A stretch of DNA of 64,000 bases. It comes from Mesorhizobium sp. WSM3859. GTDB lineage: Bacteria > Pseudomonadota > Alphaproteobacteria > Rhizobiales > Rhizobiaceae. Numbering within the stretch: position 1 is the first letter of the stretch; each line of letters opens with the position of its first letter. Made by a program: the position numbers and the translations under genes. The stretch covers positions 310,001 through 374,000 of the forward strand of contig NZ_NSGG01000002.1 in NCBI RefSeq assembly GCF_002295065.1. Reading direction: 5' to 3'. The notes under the pieces were generated by a model, which saw nothing but the letters and a program-made list of their open reading frames with translations, was not told the origin of the DNA and ran no database searches. Below are positions 61,669 to 64,000 of this stretch, piece by piece.

Positions 61669-64000
61669 TCACGGCGCCGGTGCGGTTGATGGCGACGCTC
61701 CCGCACGAAGCAGACGGTCGAAATCTCTCCTGACCTTCCGCGACGTCTCCTTGAGATGCGCTTCCAGCACAGCGAAATCCGGCAGGTCGGTGACAGCCAG
61801 GAGCAGGTCCGAAAGACCCGGCGGGACATCGTCGCGCTGGAACTCGCCGGTGAGGCAAAGCCTGATCATCTGGGTCAGCGCCAGATAGAGCCGGTAGGCT
61901 TCGCAAAGCTCTTCGCGGATATCGGGCGCGGCGAAACCGGGGGCTAGCCGGGCCAGAATGTCGGCCGTCGCCGTTACCCGGCGGCCGGGCCCGACATTGC
62001 CGGTGATGGTCGCGACCTGGGCGATGAATTCCAGATCGATGAGCCCGCCCGGGATCAGCTTGATGTCCCAGAGGTCGCGCGGCGGCTTTTCCTTCTCGAT
62101 GAGCGCGCGCATGTCCGAGGCTTCGGTTTTCACCTTGGCGGCATCGCGCGGCTGCGCCAGAACCGCCGCCACCTCGTCGTCGAGCTCGGCGCAGAGTTCG
62201 GCGTCGCCGCCGATGGCGCGAGCCCGCGCCAGTGCCATGTGCTCCCAGGTCCAGGCATCCTGGCGCTGGTATTTCTTGAACGCATCGATATGGGTGGCGA
62301 CCGGCCCCTTGTTGCCGGAGGGACGCAAGCGCAAATCCAATTCATAGAGCACGCCTTCGGCCGTCGGCGCCGAGACGGCGGCGATCAGGCGCTGCGTCAT
62401 GCGGGTATAGTAATGCGACGGCGCCAGCGGCTTGTCGCCGTCGGACTCTTCTGCGTCGGCGTCATGATCGTAGAGCAGGATGAGATCGACATCCGAACCG
62501 GCGGTGAGCTCGCGGCTGCCGAGCTTGCCCATGCCGAGCAGCGCCACCCTGCCCCCGGCGATCCTGCCGTGGCGCAGCGCGAATTCGGCGATCACCGCAC
62601 TTAGCGCCGCCTCGATGGTGAGGTCGGCGAGGTCGGAGAAGGCGCGCCCCGCCCGCGCGGGATCGATAGCGCCGGCAAGCAGGCGCACGCCGATCAGGAA
62701 TTTCTGCTCGGAGGCGAAGATGCGCAGGCGGTCGAGCACATCCTCATAGGCGCGGTCGCCCTCGATGAAGGCGGCAAGCCGCGCCGAAAGATAGGCGCGG
62801 TCCGGCAGTTCGGTGAGCAGCGCCGGGTCGAGCAGGCCGTCAAAGACATGCGGGCGGCGCGTGATGATCGCCGCCAGCCGGGGCGCGGCGCCCATGATGG
62901 TCGCCATCAGCTTCAAGAGCGCCGGATTGGACTGCAGCAGCGAGAAAAGCTGGATGCCCGCCGGCAGGCCGGCGAGGAACTCGTCGAAGCGGATCAGCGC
63001 CTCGTCGGCGCGTCGCGTCTGGCCGAAGGCTTTGAGCAGCGCCGGCGTCAGTTCCGTCAGCCGCTCGCGCGCTTCGGCCGACTGGGTGACGCGGTAGCGG
63101 CCGAAATGCCAGCCACGGATGACGCGGCAGATGTCGCTCGGACGGTGGAAGCCGAGCCGGTGCAAGGTCTGCAGCGTATCGGGATCGTCGACATCGCCCG
63201 TGAAGACCAGATTGCCGACGCCGGCCGACAGTTCGGGCGCTGTCTCGAACAGCGCCGCATAGTGGCGCTCGACCTGCTGCAGCGAAGCGCGCAAGGCCTG
63301 CGTGAACTCCGCCTCGCCGGCAAAACCCAGCATCAGCGCGATGCGTTCCAACTCCTCGTCGCTGTCGGGCAAGATATGCGTCTGCTCGTCCGCCACCATC
63401 TGGATGGCGTGCTCGACGCGGCGCAGGAACCAGTATTGGCGCGTGAGCGCATCGCACGCGTCGGCGGTGATCCAGCCGCGCGCGGCGAGCGCGCCCAGCA
63501 TCGGCACGGTCTCGCGGCCGCGCAGTTCCGGGAAGCGGCCGCCGGCGATGAGCTGCTGGGTCTGGACGAAGAACTCGATCTCGCGGATACCGCCGCGGCC
63601 GAGCTTCACGTTATGGCCTTTCACCGCGATCTCGCCATGGCCCTTATGGGCATGGATCTGGCGCTTGATCGAATGGACGTCGGCGATCGCGGCATAGTCC
63701 ATGTATTTGCGCCAGACATAGGGCTGCAATTCCTTGAGGAAGGCAGCGCCAGCGGCGAGGTCGCCGGCAACCGGGCGCGCCTTGATCATGGCGGCGCGCT
63801 CCCAGTTCTGGCCGCGCGCCTCGTAGTAGCGAAGCGCCGCTTCGATCGGGATCGCCAGCGGCGTCGAGCCGGGATCGGGGCGCAGCCTCAGATCGGTGCG
63901 GAACACATAGCCATGCTCGGTGCGGTCCTGCAGGATGCGCACAAGACGGCGGGTGAGCCTGGAGAACAGCTCGGTCGCGTCGAGCGGATCGATGACCGCC
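61669..64000 (-). CDS. glnE: bifunctional glutamine-synthetase adenylyltransferase/removase GlnE, C-terminal part
   Basis: 777 codons are present and the frame is open to the right edge; the complete protein is normally near 980 residues. The first part (RLTRRLVRIL, then YVFRTDLRLRPDPGSTPL) ends the adenylyl-removing nucleotidyltransferase domain. The second nucleotidyltransferase domain has LLGMGKLGSRELTAGSDVDL and DLRLRPSGNKGPVATH. The enzyme adds AMP to glutamine synthetase when nitrogen is plentiful and removes it when scarce, controlled by PII. The end is RRDFDRLLRAGASPSTAPAP. Confidence 0.95.
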   Translation of the reverse strand, partial: AVIDPLDATELFSRLTRRLVRILQDRTEHGYVFRTDLRLRPDPGSTPLAIPIEAALRYYEARGQNWERAAMIKARPVAGDLAAGAAFLKELQPYVWRKYMDYAAIADVHSIKRQIHAHKGHGEIAVKGHNVKLGRGGIREIEFFVQTQQLIAGGRFPELRGRETVPMLGALAARGWITADACDALTRQYWFLRRVEHAIQMVADEQTHILPDSDEELERIALMLGFAGEAEFTQALRASLQQVERHYAALFETAPELSAGVGNLVFTGDVDDPDTLQTLHRLGFHRPSDICRVIRGWHFGRYRVTQSAEARERLTELTPALLKAFGQTRRADEALIRFDEFLAGLPAGIQLFSLLQSNPALLKLMATIMGAAPRLAAIITRRPHVFDGLLDPALLTELPDRAYLSARLAAFIEGDRAYEDVLDRLRIFASEQKFLIGVRLLAGAIDPARAGRAFSDLADLTIEAALSAVIAEFALRHGRIAGGRVALLGMGKLGSRELTAGSDVDLILLYDHDADAEESDGDKPLAPSHYYTRMTQRLIAAVSAPTAEGVLYELDLRLRPSGNKGPVATHIDAFKKYQRQDAWTWEHMALARARAIGGDAELCAELDDEVAAVLAQPRDAAKVKTEASDMRALIEKEKPPRDLWDIKLIPGGLIDLEFIAQVATITGNVGPGRRVTATADILARLAPGFAAPDIREELCEAYRLYLALTQMIRLCLTGEFQRDDVPPGLSDLLLAVTDLPDFAVLEAHLKETSRKVRRDFDRLLRAGASPSTAPAP

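Overview
The window comes from a high-GC alphaproteobacterium of the Rhizobiales, most likely Mesorhizobium or a close Phyllobacteriaceae relative. The main evidence is the gene order recO-era-rnc-lepB-acpS on one strand, then pyrE-rsh-rpoZ and smpB-dapA, plus paired Omp2b-type porins, an ExoX-like membrane protein and a DivJ/PleC-class kinase beside glnE. Family names are read from sequence and memory; no database search was run.

Layout. 1-7 kb: a two-gene ATP-grasp (RimK-like) and GNAT-C39 peptidase module cut by the left edge, an ECF sigma/anti-sigma pair, a VapBC toxin-antitoxin pair and a large DUF2339 membrane protein. 7-23.5 kb: a conserved housekeeping block, mostly on the minus strand, covering DNA repair (recO, a family-5 uracil-DNA glycosylase), translation and RNA processing (era, rnc, smpB), secretion (lepB), acyl-carrier activation (acpS), pyrimidine and lysine synthesis (pyrE, dapA), and ppGpp signalling (rsh, rpoZ). 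23.7-28 kb: a soluble lytic transglycosylase, an alpha/beta hydrolase and a solitary tyrosine recombinase. 28.2-31.5 kb: two near-identical porins transcribed away from each other around a tRNA-Ser(GCT), forming a long inverted repeat. 31.6-34.5 kb: a frameshifted sulfotransferase remnant, an aminotransferase, a MarR regulator with a palindromic operator, an acylphosphatase and two inverted-repeat elements.

34.6-43.6 kb is a leucine/isovalerate catabolic locus: a TetR regulator, isovaleryl-CoA dehydrogenase and both methylcrotonoyl-CoA carboxylase subunits, followed by a convergent branched-chain amino-acid binding protein. The row is interrupted by an opposite-strand HicAB module, a macro-domain gene and a tandem pair of small exported cysteine-containing proteins. 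ETF-ubiquinone oxidoreductase at 50 kb would pass the electrons from this dehydrogenase to the quinone pool. The methylglutaconyl-CoA hydratase and HMG-CoA lyase steps are not in the window.

44-64 kb holds small exported proteins, AMP nucleosidase, an EEP-family membrane phosphohydrolase, a DUF922 protease-like protein, a family-4 uracil-DNA glycosylase, an XRE regulator, an EamA exporter, aminopeptidase N, a PAS sensor kinase, an ExoX-like protein and glnE, cut by the right edge.

Several families of 100-180 bp inverted-repeat elements are scattered between genes (three copies of family A, about four of family B, and single copies of others). One family-A copy supplies the last codons and stop of the family-4 glycosylase. 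I found no CRISPR array, rRNA, prophage or complete insertion sequence.
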